A stretch of DNA of 52,988 bases from a virus, in the IMG/VR virus record IMGVR_UViG_3300046777_001138, positions 1 to 52,988 of that record; one strand, given 5' to 3'. Positions 41,337-48,633 of this stretch are shown here, one piece after another (position 1 is the first letter of the stretch; each line of letters opens with the position of its first letter). A model generated the notes under the pieces. It ran no database searches, was not told the origin of the DNA, and saw nothing but the letters and a program-made list of their open reading frames with translations. Position numbers and translations under genes: made by a program.

Positions 41337-41846
41337 TTACAGACAAGCAAACTCACCGTGGTAATCTAACACGGCGTCACAATATGCTGCATAGGCTAAC
41401 CACTTATTTTCATACGAACCTATCGTTTTTCGTTTACCCTCAAACTGCATTTGCGCACGCCATTTACATTTTGATTGCTCATAACTTACACCTTTCAACC
41501 CAGATGTGTTGTTCTTGTGCTTCCGCCGATTTGCTTGATTCTGTTTTCGTGACGCCAATCTAATGTTGTCTATGCTATCATTAAGCGTATCGTGGTTCTT
41601 GTGGTCTATTTCCATTCCGTCAGGAATTGGTCCGTTGTGCATTTCCCAAATTACTCTACCCCTAGTTACATTCTCCCCATCAACATACATTATCCAGTAA
41701 TTTTTACGCTTGTCTAAGTGTCCAGCTATATCACCAGCCCTTGCCATCAGCCTACTGTAGACAATACCAGAGTACCTATCAGTTTTAAATCTAAGAATCC
41801 CGGGTTCTGACTCGACAAAAAGCTCATTCAGTCTTAAACTGTTCAT
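41337..41846 (-). CDS. HNH homing endonuclease with AP2-like domain (third copy)
   Basis: A 169-residue endonuclease. EIDHKNHDTLNDSIDNIRLA is the HNH core and NTSGLKGVSYEQSKCKWRAQ is the AP2-type unit. It is a paralogue of the 39791 copy and shares its leader. It is the first gene of the long minus-strand operon. Confidence 0.92.
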   Translation of the reverse strand: MNSLRLNELFVESEPGILRFKTDRYSGIVYSRLMARAGDIAGHLDKRKNYWIMYVDGENVTRGRVIWEMHNGPIPDGMEIDHKNHDTLNDSIDNIRLASRKQNQANRRKHKNNTSGLKGVSYEQSKCKWRAQMQFEGKRKTIGSYENKWLAYAAYCDAVLDYHGEFACL

Positions 41847-41875
41847 ATCAATCCTCTCAGAAAGGGTTGGTCATG

Positions 41876-41939
41876 GCCCCAAGTAGCGACAACTACTGTG
41901 GGGCTTCTTTCATAATAGAACACCTAGAATACAATACAA
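41876..41939 (-). promoter_or_regulatory. Promoter and leader hairpin of the minus-strand operon
   Basis: TTGTAT (41939-41934) and TATTAT (41917-41912) are 16 bases apart, a fair sigma-70-like promoter. The transcript would then form a hairpin GCCCC/GGGGC with inner AGTAG/CTACT (41876-41904). Because the next gene is an HNH, it could also be a private promoter. Confidence 0.5.
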
Positions 41940-42223
41940 CTTGGTTCCTAGAAAAATGTCACTTGAGTTCCATTTTTCGTCGTCACTCAGCGCCTTTGGG
42001 CGCTGGATGAGGTTGGTTATCTCGAACTTCGTTCTCGTAACCTTATGTTTTTAATGTAATTATAAACAGAAATTGTAGCTTTGTCACCGGTAAATCCAAT
42101 AATTCTGGAAATATTCCCAAAGTAGTTACTAGTTGTCTCACTGCGTTCGACCGCTGAGGAAAGACAGAAGACACATTGACTTCCTTGGGTTCTAGGTCAA
42201 TAATAGGCCTAGGAGGAAGTGAA
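41940..42223. promoter_or_regulatory. Divergent intergenic control region
   Basis: About 280 bp without a supported gene between the two divergent operons. It has a CAGCGCC/GGCGCTG hairpin (41988-42005). GGTTA...TAACC with an inner GAAC/GTTC stem (42014-42041) is followed by TTATGTTTTT, which could be a plus-strand terminator. TTGACT and AATAAT are separated by 17 bases at 42177-42205, a plus-strand promoter candidate. Confidence 0.5.
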
Positions 42224-42397
42224 ATGAAACTGTTTTTGTTCGGATTGAACATCTCGGTCATATCCGTTTGTTGTACGCTGACAGTATGTCAACTCCTTGA
42301 ATACCAGTTCAAAGGTAACCGGGAATCCATCATCATGTGGACTGTAGCCTCTTTGATGGCTACCCACGGTATAGTCAAATCACTCCGGATTAAGTAA
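42224..42397 (+). CDS. Two-TM small membrane protein, 57 aa
   Basis: Starts MKLFLFGLNISVISVCCTLT and has a second hydrophobic segment (IIMWTVASLMATHGIV). AGGAGG eight bases before the ATG. It is the first gene after the divergent promoter region. A function in the membrane, such as superinfection exclusion, is possible but not shown. Confidence 0.65.
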   Translation: MKLFLFGLNISVISVCCTLTVCQLLEYQFKGNRESIIMWTVASLMATHGIVKSLRIK

Positions 42398-42414
42398 ACT
42401 TACCTCAGCGGTCA

Positions 42415-42427
42415 TGCCCGTAGGGCA
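42415..42427 (+). repeat. Small hairpin TGCCC/GGGCA
   Basis: Perfect 5-bp stem with a 3-base loop, 25 bases before the 42452 gene. Possibly part of a leader structure. Confidence 0.4.
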
Positions 42428-42451
42428 GGACACTAACCAATAGGAGCCAGT

Positions 42452-42871
42452 ATGCCAGAGATTACAGCAGTAGAAGCTTTTGATCGTATGAACAGAGGGG
42501 AAATCGTTGAACGCTATTTTCAGTTTGATGGTGCTTGGCGTAAATGTAAAAAAGTTATTGAAAACAACCAAGAGTCCATCGTATGGTGGTGCAAATCGGT
42601 TAAAAAATGGACCACACCTAAACCTGATTTTTGGCTAATACATTTTTGTGTCAAAGGTAACTACCGTACACCAGAACCAGAATGGAAAGAAGTTCCTTGG
42701 TATGAAGCCGTAGAGTGGATGAACAATAATCGTGACAATGAATGTCAGTCTTGTCATAAAGATTGTGAAACTAGATGGGCCATCCCATTAGCTCATGTTT
42801 GGTCAAAAACAACAACAACATACGATTTTCCTCAATGGTATTTCAACCATGTATTCCGTATACCCGTTTAA
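42452..42871 (+). CDS. Paralogous accessory protein, 139 aa
   Basis: The C-terminal half carries WKEVPWYEAVEWMNNN, nearly the same as WKEAPWYTAVEFSRRN in the protein at 7953. The N-terminal half (TAVEAFDRMNRGEIVERYFQ) resembles the short domain in 43591 and 50112. AGGAG lies six bases before the ATG. Cys and His residues (CQSCHKDCETRW) could bind zinc. It may be an anti-defence or adaptor protein; the only evidence is resemblance. Confidence 0.65.
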   Translation: MPEITAVEAFDRMNRGEIVERYFQFDGAWRKCKKVIENNQESIVWWCKSVKKWTTPKPDFWLIHFCVKGNYRTPEPEWKEVPWYEAVEWMNNNRDNECQSCHKDCETRWAIPLAHVWSKTTTTYDFPQWYFNHVFRIPV

Positions 42872-42921
42872 ACCACACTAGAATGCCCTAGAATCGACGA
42901 TCTACTGAAACTTGACCTCAG

Positions 42922-42950
42922 AGTCACTTTTACTAACAAAGTGGCTCTAC
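42922..42950 (+). repeat. Stem-loop in the 42872-42970 gap
   Basis: AGAGTCACTTT pairs with AAAGTGGCTCT (11 bp, one G-U) around ACTAAC-like loop text. There is no T-run after it, so it is a regulatory leader rather than a terminator. A TTGACC lies at its 5' edge. Confidence 0.5.
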
Positions 42951-42970
42951 GAGCCTCCTAGGAGCCTAGA

Positions 42971-43195
42971 ATGGATACTGTAAGACTTGGTTCAATCTGC
43001 ATTGACATCTTGTCTCATATAGACTGCCTAATGATAGAAGGATACGGGTCTGGTATATGCCAAGACTCCAAATGGCTTATGACATGTACCAATCCTGAAC
43101 ATGTCCGTACTTACATTGAATCTCTTAAGTATTACCATACCAACCTTGGTAAAGCCATAGAGGCATTGGATTCTAAGAATAAGGACTTCAAGTAA
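42971..43195 (+). CDS. Hypothetical protein, 74 aa
   Basis: Small protein beginning MDTVRLGSICIDILSHIDCL with helical C-terminus. GGAG six bases before the ATG. It ends in a TAATG overlap with the next gene. Function unknown. Confidence 0.6.
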   Translation: MDTVRLGSICIDILSHIDCLMIEGYGSGICQDSKWLMTCTNPEHVRTYIESLKYYHTNLGKAIEALDSKNKDFK

Positions 43196-43296
43196 TGACA
43201 CAGACCGAGATAATTCTAGTCTTAACCATACTCCTAGCGTCAACAATGCTAGCCTGTGTATGTGAATACCTCTTTCCAACGAACTTCGATGACTAG
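43195..43296 (+). CDS. Single-TM micro-protein, 33 aa
   Basis: Overlaps the previous stop (TAATG). MTQTEIILVLTILLASTMLA is a hydrophobic segment followed by CVCEYLFPTNFDD. It is too small for automated detection in many pipelines. A lipobox-like LAC is present but the N-terminus lacks positive charge. Confidence 0.45.
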   Translation: MTQTEIILVLTILLASTMLACVCEYLFPTNFDD

Positions 43297-43585
43297 TTGT
43301 ACTTGCCATGTAAACGGTGTACCATATTGTAACTGGTGCATAGCTCAATTGTGGTATCCAGTAGAGGAAGTGAAGATGAAGACGATTCAGGACAAGGTAA
43401 GATTCACTAAAGCACTTAGTGATATCATCTCTACTACTGGTGGTAGCACAGTATGTATTACTACCGCTGAAGGTAAATCCTACACCTTCTCAGCGGATAC
43501 CCTAACATACTTCTACACAGACAAACTACTATGCCTAGGTGACCTGTCTGAACATGCCACTGTAACCTACAACATCGAAGGATAG
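43289..43585 (+). CDS. Hypothetical protein with Cys-rich N-terminus, 98 aa
   Basis: From the ATG at 43289 the protein starts MTSCTCHVNGVPYCNWCIAQ, possibly a CxC..CxxC zinc site. A second in-frame ATG at 43376 has a much better ribosome binding site (GAGGAAGTGAAG) and would give a 69-residue protein starting MKTIQDKVRFTKALSDIIST. The start is therefore uncertain. Confidence 0.5.
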   Translation: MTSCTCHVNGVPYCNWCIAQLWYPVEEVKMKTIQDKVRFTKALSDIISTTGGSTVCITTAEGKSYTFSADTLTYFYTDKLLCLGDLSEHATVTYNIEG

Positions 43586-43590
43586 TAACC

Positions 43591-43977
43591 ATGCCAGAGA
43601 GACTCACGCTAGGTCAAGCCGTAGATGCTATGATTGCTGGTAAACATGTCCTTGTTGAACGACTCCTATACAGGTATGACCCAATAAGCGGATGTTTTGA
43701 GCAAAAGTCTTCTGATCCAGAAGATGATTTTAATCCTACATGTCTTGACAAAGAAGAGGTCAGAGCTGCCTCAAGAGGTGAATGTTATTTGTATGAACCT
43801 CCAATCAAATGGAGGAAAGCTACATGGCTAGAAGCCTTACAAGCTGCCTACGAAGGCAGGAAAGTAAAGGAAATGAGCCTAGGACACGAAAGGATCATCA
43901 CTAAAAACGACTTCTCGCATATGCGTGTACAAGAACTAGAGTCATGGCATGACGATCTCTATGTGGAGGACAAGTAA
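43591..43977 (+). CDS. Paralogous accessory protein, 128 aa
   Basis: LTLGQAVDAMIAGKHVLVER is similar to LTAGQAIDAMGEGKMV in the protein at 50112. The second half IKWRKATWLEALQAAYEGRK repeats a similar helix. Function is unknown. AAGGA lies nine bases before the ATG. Confidence 0.65.
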   Translation: MPERLTLGQAVDAMIAGKHVLVERLLYRYDPISGCFEQKSSDPEDDFNPTCLDKEEVRAASRGECYLYEPPIKWRKATWLEALQAAYEGRKVKEMSLGHERIITKNDFSHMRVQELESWHDDLYVEDK

Positions 43978-44159
43978 TGCCTACATTCTTAGATAGATAC
44001 GGGGATAGTTTACATGTAGGAATTTATCATTCCTATATCGAGATAGCTGCCTGTGAACTACCTATACCGATATCTACTCTTATTTTTGATGCGGATCAGG
44101 CTAGAAAGATTGGAATGGAATTGATTAACTTGGCCAATGAACTCGAAGGGTTAAAGTAA
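43977..44159 (+). CDS. Small paralogous-family protein, 60 aa
   Basis: The C-terminus DADQARKIGMELINLANELE matches the family of 3537 and 14972. It is coupled on both sides by TAATG. The N-terminus is a short beta-like hairpin. Confidence 0.6.
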   Translation: MPTFLDRYGDSLHVGIYHSYIEIAACELPIPISTLIFDADQARKIGMELINLANELEGLK

Positions 44160-44356
44160 TGCTTACCCAGCGTAAAGCCTTCCAGATCGTCAAACGAATG
44201 CATATCCAACTCTCCAAGAAATCCATCAGGAGACGGACTGAACAGCTATGGTGCAGGAAACTAGCCAAGTATTACAATGTACCATTATGGACAGATAGGT
44301 CCAGTATTAGAAAATTGTTTATGTATGTAGACCTGTTTCCTAATGAACCAGTTTGA
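44159..44356 (+). CDS. Basic hypothetical protein, 65 aa
   Basis: Lys/Arg-rich helical protein (MLTQRKAFQIVKRMHIQLSK, then RRRTEQLWCRKLAKYY). It might bind nucleic acid. TAATG start overlap. Confidence 0.55.
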   Translation: MLTQRKAFQIVKRMHIQLSKKSIRRRTEQLWCRKLAKYYNVPLWTDRSSIRKLFMYVDLFPNEPV

Positions 44357-44387
44357 ATTCAGGATCCGGATCAAGGGGGATGGGTGT

Positions 44388-44711
44388 ATGAACATCAAGA
44401 AGGCAATCAAACTATACAAGCGACTAGAGTCCACACCATTCCCAAAGGTAGGACTAAAATATAAAGACTGCTCCTCGCTAAGACAATGGGTAGACTCTTG
44501 TAGTAACAGAATTAGCAGTCTACAACACGAGAGCGTAAGACTCGGCAACGGTAAGTCAGACTGGTGGCAGTGCCAAAGAGACCTATGGGACATATTCAGC
44601 ATACGAGCCTGTAACAAGGCATACCGTAGACGAAGATTAGAGATTGCTATGAAGACGGGTATTATGTCAAAGAAGAAAGTGTGTGACTGGGTGTGCGGTA
44701 TTAATGAGTAG
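44388..44711 (+). CDS. Basic hypothetical protein, 107 aa
   Basis: Starts MNIKKAIKLYKRLESTPFPK. GGGGGA nine bases upstream favours this ATG over an earlier one at 44343. The C-terminus is basic and has four cysteines in the last part. No family recognised. Confidence 0.55.
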   Translation: MNIKKAIKLYKRLESTPFPKVGLKYKDCSSLRQWVDSCSNRISSLQHESVRLGNGKSDWWQCQRDLWDIFSIRACNKAYRRRRLEIAMKTGIMSKKKVCDWVCGINE

Positions 44712-44886
44712 GAGTGTAGGCGGTTGGTGTAGACTAGATGAAGTAAATGTGACGAAGTTGGTTTTCGAAGTTTTCATATCCATATCCTAGACCCTCCCCT
44801 TCCCCTCTTCTTACCAGCTTTTGGGTCCCATAGTGGGGGAGGGGGCCGATAGCCCTCGACTCCGCTTGCATGGCTTCCGGTCCAAA

Positions 44887-44933
44887 CCAATGGTAGATCA
44901 TCGATCCTAGGCGATCCTATCGCTTACCATTGG
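44887..44933. repeat. Inverted repeat CCAATGGTA / TACCATTGG
   Basis: Perfect 9-bp arms around a GATC-rich spacer, spanning the 3' end of the small antisense gene. It could be a terminator stem for that gene, or a protein-binding site. Confidence 0.55.
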
Positions 44934-45081
44934 CCAATTCTTCCTTGATGTCTCCAATGGTCTGAAGCGCTTGACGGATAGAACATTTGAGAATGACCAT
45001 TTGGATATCCGATGCGGTCCGATCCTTGATAAGCTTGGCCATTGATTTTCCACCCTTGATATACTCGTGCTGGTTAGTCAT
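44917..45081 (-). CDS. Small antisense-oriented protein, 54 aa
   Basis: A lone minus-strand gene in the plus-strand block. It encodes MTNQHEYIKGGKSMAKLIKD then RTASDIQMVILKCSIRQALQ and ends NGKR. GGAAAGG is found eight bases upstream of the ATG. It is helical and charged. Its isolation and orientation suggest a regulator. The inverted repeat lies at its end. Confidence 0.55.
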   Translation of the reverse strand: MTNQHEYIKGGKSMAKLIKDRTASDIQMVILKCSIRQALQTIGDIKEELANGKR

Positions 45082-45411
45082 CGTCCTACCCTTTCCTAGT
45101 GGTGTTCCCGTTTGGGTATGTTCTCAGTATCGGGTATGGGCGATTGTATGTCAAGGGGAAAGTGAAGGAAAAGGGAAAGATTTTTTGGAGGGGCTTGGCA
45201 TCCGATGCCGAAGGGCGCAAATCCTAGCCTACTGCTTACCAGTCACTGTACCATTCCACTAGCACACCCCTTTTCCTCCTCACAATATTCCCTCCCCTAG
45301 TTGCCAGTTGAACACCATACCCCCATATAGTATTATTTTCCGCCCATTTCGTAATACTCCCATACCATCCTAGCCCATAGAATGTTTTCTCGGCGATTTT
45401 CTAAACTCTAG

Positions 45412-45452
45412 TTTCCCTTACCCAATAACGACTTATGGCAATCTTTGAAACA
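45412..45452 (+). repeat. 41-bp leader element, copy A
   Basis: TTTCCCTT-N5-ATAACGACTTA-N4-AATCT-N2-GAAACA, the same as at 49893 with identical spacing. A later AGGGAAA (45469-45475) can pair with TTTCCCT. Confidence 0.75.
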
Positions 45453-45479
45453 ATCCCGAATATTTTCTAGGGAAAATGC

Positions 45480-45508
45480 TTGACGTGTTCCGATACGTGG
45501 TATATCCT
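45480..45508 (+). promoter_or_regulatory. Sigma-70-type promoter TTGACG-N17-TATCCT
   Basis: It lies just after the 41-bp element and 44 bp before the first gene of the 45.5-49.9 kb block. The -35 is strong and the -10 moderate. Confidence 0.65.
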
Positions 45509-45551
45509 AGCCCATGTGAGACGACGAAACCCAAACAAAAGGAAACGGAAC

Positions 45552-45863
45552 ATGACAAGCCAAACGGTTGAAATTCAATACTTGCCCCAACGTATTCACG
45601 ACGGGGCCTATTTTTGGAATAGCCCCGCTAGTGCGGTAGTATCCCCATGGGGGCGGTTTACTAGGGGCCAATCTGCTAGCGGCTATGGTTCCAAAATAAC
45701 TACCGATTACATGGTAGAAATAAATAATCGGCTGTACAGGGTTTACGCTACGTGCTTTTCTAACGTTGCTTCGCACTGGATTACATACAAAGGCACTAAG
45801 TTATTTTTGCCCTGCTGGATTGAAAGGTCTGATTTTAGGCCAATATCGGAACGGGTACGATAG
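45552..45863 (+). CDS. Hypothetical protein, 103 aa
   Basis: Starts MTSQTVEIQYLPQRIHDGAY. AGGAAACGG upstream supports the ATG over one at 45480 inside the promoter. It is beta-rich and aromatic. First gene of the block controlled by the TTGACG promoter. Confidence 0.6.
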   Translation: MTSQTVEIQYLPQRIHDGAYFWNSPASAVVSPWGRFTRGQSASGYGSKITTDYMVEINNRLYRVYATCFSNVASHWITYKGTKLFLPCWIERSDFRPISERVR

Positions 45864-45873
45864 TGTCCTATTT

Positions 45874-45897
45874 CCACCCATGTTGACCTATGGGTGG
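45874..45897 (+). repeat. Stem-loop between 45863 and 45943
   Basis: CCACCCAT pairs with ATGGGTGG (8 bp) around GTTGACCT. No T-run follows. Confidence 0.5.
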
Positions 45898-45942
45898 GTG
45901 TGGTTACACTATGTTTCAAACCTACCCTTTGGAGAATGTAAT

Positions 45943-46197
45943 ATGAAAAGCCAATGGAAATTCTATATCTATGACGTTTGGGGCAATTCTGAAGATGGAT
46001 TTGAAGTTAACAACATATACGGAACCGATAAGCAATACGACATATCGGACGATATTTCCGATAGTGACTTAGTGGCCATGGTATTCGGTAAAGAAGCTAA
46101 TCTAGTGGAAATTGACTCCCACTATTGCGACGAAACCGCCATAGGTTTCAACCGTATATCGGATGGAAAACCGATAGGTGAAATACGGAAAGTTTAG
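45943..46197 (+). CDS. Hypothetical protein, 84 aa
   Basis: Starts MKSQWKFYIYDVWGNSEDGF. GGAGAATGTAAT before the ATG supports it. It is acidic (DISDDISDSDLVAMV) and beta-like. I do not recognise the family. Confidence 0.6.
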   Translation: MKSQWKFYIYDVWGNSEDGFEVNNIYGTDKQYDISDDISDSDLVAMVFGKEANLVEIDSHYCDETAIGFNRISDGKPIGEIRKV

Positions 46198-46230
46198 CCA
46201 CATTACCCAACAGGAAAGGACGATAGGATT

Positions 46231-46605
46231 ATGAAAGCATTACCTAAGGACTCTAACGGCTTTACCCAATACCCTAAGGCAATACGGGAACTATTGGACC
46301 ATGGGGGACAGCCTGAAATGTGGATCGACTTACCCAATCATTCATGGGCAAAATTGTATTGGACCAAATCATCCGGCCAATATGGGCACCAAATGATAAC
46401 GGTGTATTGTAATGGTAAGGATATTGCCACAAACAAAACCAGTGGTTGTGGTTATTCCAAATTAGGGTCAAGTTTGGAGAATCTGTTTAGATTCATTGGA
46501 TCCAAACCAAAGGAATATCAAATGAATTCCGATAGTTTGTACCCTTATCATATTGGTGGAAACTATTACCGAATTAATCAAACCGACTTGGAACCAATAG
46601 CTTAA
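46231..46605 (+). CDS. Hypothetical protein, 124 aa
   Basis: Starts MKALPKDSNGFTQYPKAIRE and contains GQYGHQMITVYCNGKDIATN. It is beta-rich with no membrane segment. No family recognised. Confidence 0.6.
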   Translation: MKALPKDSNGFTQYPKAIRELLDHGGQPEMWIDLPNHSWAKLYWTKSSGQYGHQMITVYCNGKDIATNKTSGCGYSKLGSSLENLFRFIGSKPKEYQMNSDSLYPYHIGGNYYRINQTDLEPIA

Positions 46606-46644
46606 CCTATTACCCATTCAGGAACCACTAGGGAGAATACGACC

Positions 46645-46956
46645 ATGCCTTATACGCTAACCTTGACTCACGACGAACGCCAAGCGATTGATTGGGTAGG
46701 CTATCGGTATCCTTGCGGGGATGAGTTCCGTAAACTGCTTACCAATTCTAGGGTATCTTCAGATACTCCTGAGGATATAGAATCCGGAGTAGGCTATTGG
46801 CTATCGGGTTGGGAATCAAATCAAGATATTACCTACTCCATTCCCGAATCAATTGCATGGGGAATAAACGATTTACTCGGCGAACCGGGTAGTATAGCAT
46901 GTTTTGAGCCGTCATTTGTTTCTAAACTTTGGGAATTCATGGAAAGGATAGTGTAA
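46645..46956 (+). CDS. Hypothetical protein, 103 aa
   Basis: Starts MPYTLTLTHDERQAIDWVGY, ends with a helical part (IACFEPSFVSKLWEFMERIV). GGGAGAA upstream of the ATG. The pattern DERQAIDWVGxRYxxGDE resembles small phage proteins seen in other genomes, from memory. Confidence 0.6.
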   Translation: MPYTLTLTHDERQAIDWVGYRYPCGDEFRKLLTNSRVSSDTPEDIESGVGYWLSGWESNQDITYSIPESIAWGINDLLGEPGSIACFEPSFVSKLWEFMERIV

Positions 46957-46958
46957 CT

Positions 46959-47180
46959 ATGCCACAACCAAAAGCATACTGCCCGCAGTACGGGTATAGG
47001 TTCCAGATTCTAGTTAAATGTCCGGACGATAGGACATTTGAGCACTGCGATTATGCAACTACTGGCAAGGAAAAGCATAGGCTATTGGCCGAATACAGGT
47101 TAGCCTATGGTCCGGGGTTTGAGTTTAAATCTGTTCTATTGCCAATGAAATATTGGCCAAAGAAAGTAGCTACCCAATGA
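46959..47180 (+). CDS. Hypothetical protein, 73 aa
   Basis: Starts MPQPKAYCPQYGYRFQILVK three bases after the upstream stop. It has one CPQYGYRFQ segment and His/Cys residues (CPDDRTFEHCDYA) that might bind metal. An upstream in-frame ATG at 46929 is rejected because AAGGA precedes the later start. Confidence 0.55.
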   Translation: MPQPKAYCPQYGYRFQILVKCPDDRTFEHCDYATTGKEKHRLLAEYRLAYGPGFEFKSVLLPMKYWPKKVATQ

Positions 47181-47308
47181 AATATCTATTCCTATCTACC
47201 CTCTTTGTTACTAGCATAGGGTGCAAGGGATCCACCCAAACCTATGTAACGGTTTCCTACAATCAAGGCCAGAATTCAGTTTCAATAACCCATATGATAG
47301 GAAGGTGA
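47177..47308 (+). CDS. Putative small lipoprotein, 43 aa
   Basis: Overlaps the upstream stop (ATGA). MKYLFLSTLFVTSIGC is a signal-like sequence with a lipobox-like SIGC, followed by a polar mature part (KGSTQTYVTVSYNQGQNSVS). Phage lipoproteins often block superinfection, but the role here is inferred only. Confidence 0.5.
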   Translation: MKYLFLSTLFVTSIGCKGSTQTYVTVSYNQGQNSVSITHMIGR

Positions 47309-47309
47309 G

Positions 47310-47507
47310 ATGATGCGTCAGAATGTCCAGATCGACTATATCCTAGCGTATCCGTGGGGTTTTACTGAAACCGCTACCCTATTTCATACCCGTACCTTAA
47401 CAGTAAACGGATTGAAACGGGTACTGAAAAGGTTAGGTTATGACCACAACGCAAAATATGTGGAATCAATTGATTGTCAGGGGAGGATAGCCAATGCTCA
47501 GCCTTAG
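47310..47507 (+). CDS. Hypothetical protein, 65 aa
   Basis: Starts MMRQNVQIDYILAYPWGFTE with a helical C-terminus (VNGLKRVLKRLGYDHNAKYV). GGAAGGTGAG lies upstream of the double ATG. It overlaps the next gene by 14 bp. Confidence 0.55.
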   Translation: MMRQNVQIDYILAYPWGFTETATLFHTRTLTVNGLKRVLKRLGYDHNAKYVESIDCQGRIANAQP

Positions 47508-47670
47508 GCTTTCCATTTACTGTCTGATCCTATCCGTTGCCATACTGGGTAGAATAGTCTGGCAGTTTTCAGATTTTCCTATTTGTCAGGATCCAGTACC
47601 CTCAATAGAACTGGACAGGATATCCGATAGTCCACCCATTGAAAAGGAAGTGAAGAATGATTCTGTATGA
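47494..47670 (+). CDS. N-terminal TM protein, 58 aa
   Basis: MLSLRLSIYCLILSVAILGR is a hydrophobic helix followed by an acidic tail (PSIELDRISDSPPIEKEV). GGGAGG six bases before the ATG. It overlaps its neighbours at both ends. Confidence 0.5.
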   Translation: MLSLRLSIYCLILSVAILGRIVWQFSDFPICQDPVPSIELDRISDSPPIEKEVKNDSV

Positions 47671-47962
47671 TGCGCAAACCGATGCGGAAATTGGCTACTA
47701 CTATTGTTCCAAAGTATTGGAAACTAGGCGTTATGGCAAATGCTATTTGCATTCAAAGAACAGGGCAACGGTTACCCTATTGGATGGATCCATTGAAATA
47801 ACTCATGGATCCTGGGGAAGATCCCTGAATTCTGGGGGCCACAAATACAAAGTATGGGCCAACTATTCCGATTCCGGAAAGCCAGTACCAACAAAAATAC
47901 TAGTCACCCTATTGGCCCAATACAAAGTGGATTTGAGCAAGGAAAAAGAAAATGCTAAGTAA
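47657..47962 (+). CDS. Hypothetical protein, 101 aa
   Basis: Starts MILYDAQTDAEIGYYYCSKV. It is a small beta-rich protein with a basic C-terminus. AAGGAAGTGAAG precedes the ATG. Function unknown. Confidence 0.6.
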   Translation: MILYDAQTDAEIGYYYCSKVLETRRYGKCYLHSKNRATVTLLDGSIEITHGSWGRSLNSGGHKYKVWANYSDSGKPVPTKILVTLLAQYKVDLSKEKENAK

Positions 47963-48632
47963 GGAATTACAATATTTGAAATGGCAAGACCCTGCCCGAA
48001 TTCGTATCGGTTGGGAATGGTATAATGCCAAGCAATTCCAGGTGCATGATTTGACGGATTATGGAACCTATTCCATAGTTCCTGCCGATAGGGTATTCCC
48101 GTATCTAACCAAAAGATATATCGTCTCCCCTATCGCCTCCGATGGAACCGTATGCGAAGGGTTTACTGGCGACGGGGCTACCCGTATGGAATTGGATAAA
48201 CTGATTACTGGGGAGGATATTCCGCCTCATGGTTGGGATTTTCAACCCAAACCAGTAAACCCAATACCCAAGCCAGAACCAATTGGGGACATTGTTTCCT
48301 CAGCGAAAACATTTGCCAAACGACTAGCGGATTCATCCGGATCGGTTCCTATCGTAGTCCTATTACCCGATGGAAAACCGATGGCCTGTAGTCGGGATGG
48401 TTCCAGACTGTCCAGACTGGACACCGTTAGGCTCAAGATGTTAGTCGCCGACGTTGGCATACCATTACCCGATGGCATCAATGGCGAATGGTGGACCATC
48501 CTGAGACGATATCTTGAGGACTCGGCTCCTCAGTTACTTATGATGATTGACGCTGCCACAGGTCAATCTAAGGGCCTTAGCGTGGGTGGTACTGGCTTGG
48601 ATGGTGGGACTCTTTACATTTGGAGGAAGTGA
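47952..48632 (+). CDS. Two-domain protein with Pro-rich linker, 226 aa
   Basis: An N-terminal domain (MLSKELQYLKWQDPARIRIG) is joined by PKPVNPIPKPEPIGD near residue 100 to a C-terminal domain that begins IVSSAKTFAKRLADSSGSVP and ends in a Gly-rich strand. The linker resembles one in the protein at 48959. No catalytic motif is visible. Confidence 0.6.
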   Translation: MLSKELQYLKWQDPARIRIGWEWYNAKQFQVHDLTDYGTYSIVPADRVFPYLTKRYIVSPIASDGTVCEGFTGDGATRMELDKLITGEDIPPHGWDFQPKPVNPIPKPEPIGDIVSSAKTFAKRLADSSGSVPIVVLLPDGKPMACSRDGSRLSRLDTVRLKMLVADVGIPLPDGINGEWWTILRRYLEDSAPQLLMMIDAATGQSKGLSVGGTGLDGGTLYIWRK

Positions 48633-48633
48633 T

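Larger units (their letters stand above)
44712..45551. other. Gene-poor region with inverted repeats, candidate control or origin region
   Basis: About 840 bp with only one small antisense gene. It contains a pyrimidine-rich stretch near 44790-44820, a 9-bp inverted repeat (44887-44933), purine runs near 45150-45200 with an imperfect inverted partner near 45270, and five ATCCTAG words. A 41-bp element and a TTGACG promoter follow at the right end. No tRNA or rRNA is visible. Confidence 0.5.

Noticed and set aside
42043-42261. 72-codon minus-strand frame in the divergent region
   Set aside because: It overlaps a better plus-strand gene at 42224 that has AGGAGG, and it covers the probable promoter and terminator elements.
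44987-45262. 91-codon plus-strand frame in the gene-poor region
   Set aside because: It is the complement of the supported minus-strand gene and has no ribosome binding site.
45221-45510. ATCCTAG words as iterons
   Set aside because: CCTAG is common throughout this genome and the spacing is irregular, so I do not call an iteron array.
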